Program-made: the position numbers and the translations under genes | Source of the DNA: Eggerthellaceae bacterium | Lineage (GTDB): Bacteria > Actinomycetota > Coriobacteriia > Coriobacteriales > Eggerthellaceae | DNA length: 6,601 nucleotides | Reading direction: 5' to 3' | NCBI GenBank assembly: GCA_900754495.1 | Contig: CAAEDC010000160.1 | Coordinates: 1-6,601, forward strand | The notes under the pieces: model-generated | Told to the model about the DNA's origin: nothing | What the model saw: the letters and a program-made list of their open reading frames with translations, nothing else | The model's database searches: none | Part shown: piece by piece, positions 6,477 through 6,601 of the stretch | Position numbering within the stretch: the first letter of the stretch is position 1 | Layout: the number at the start of each line of letters is the position of its first letter

Positions 6477-6601
6477 ATGCAGATTCTCATCACTGTGATA
6501 GGGTGCATCGTCTTCGCGGTGCTCGCTCCGATCGTCGGCTGCCTGCTCGCCGGACTCGACCGCAAGATCAGCGCCCGCATGCAGGGCCGCGTCGGCGCGC
6601 C
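6477..6601 (+). CDS. echB: NuoH/EchB-like membrane subunit, 3' end outside window
   Basis: Only the first 41 codons plus two bases are present. The visible protein has one hydrophobic helix (about residues 2-26) and then GLDRKISARMQGRVGA (26-41), the opening of the NuoH/EchB/HyfC family, where a charged Arg-rich loop after the first helix sits at the junction with the peripheral arm. In the complete complex this subunit anchors the hydrogenase module to the membrane and couples electron transfer to ion movement. The start ATG follows AAGGAG (6460-6465) at 11 bases and GAGGGA at 2 bases, so the ribosome binding site is not ideal. The 18-base gap after the echA-like stop implies one operon. The Ech assignment rests on the partner gene and this short N-terminus. 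Confidence 0.78.
   Translation, partial: MQILITVIGCIVFAVLAPIVGCLLAGLDRKISARMQGRVGA

Overview
This is a GC-rich window with compact, co-directional genes; every supported gene lies on the + strand. A high-GC Gram-positive, anaerobic actinobacterium of the Coriobacteriia type (Eggerthella or Slackia relatives) fits best. The reasons are the GC content, the Gram-positive-style lspA plus RluA-family pair, and an Ech-like membrane hydrogenase operon. This placement is an inference from gene content, not from a marker gene.

Layout. Positions 2-499 hold the 3' part of lspA (lipoprotein signal peptidase, N-terminus outside the window). It overlaps by 4 bases an RluA-family 23S-type pseudouridine synthase (496-1527). 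After a 155-base gap comes hemH (ferrochelatase, 1683-2693), then 48 bases later coaBC (bifunctional coenzyme A biosynthesis enzyme, 2742-3956). A near-perfect 20-bp palindrome directly follows the coaBC stop codon. Next is a self-contained tRNA-Pro(GGG) unit: promoter at 4070-4098, tRNA at 4126-4202 with encoded CCA, and a strong intrinsic terminator at 4210-4238. A gene-free stretch of about 290 bases (4246-4535) carries two dyad elements and precedes a membrane operon. That operon opens with a 640-residue NuoL/EchA-type antiporter-like subunit (4536-6458) and continues with a NuoH/EchB-type subunit cut by the window end (6477-6601).

How the parts work together. The first half is housekeeping: lipoprotein maturation, rRNA modification, heme formation and CoA synthesis. 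Nothing suggests that these act in one pathway; they look like a loose cluster or operon. The second half starts an ion-pumping complex, most simply a group 4 energy-converting hydrogenase. The hydrogenase large and small subunits that would prove this lie beyond the window.

I found no mobile element, CRISPR array, frameshift or clearly new system. The points most worth a second look are a ferrochelatase that resembles the proteobacterial protoporphyrin type rather than the usual Gram-positive coproporphyrin type, the post-coaBC palindrome, and the dyads in the leader of the ech-like operon.
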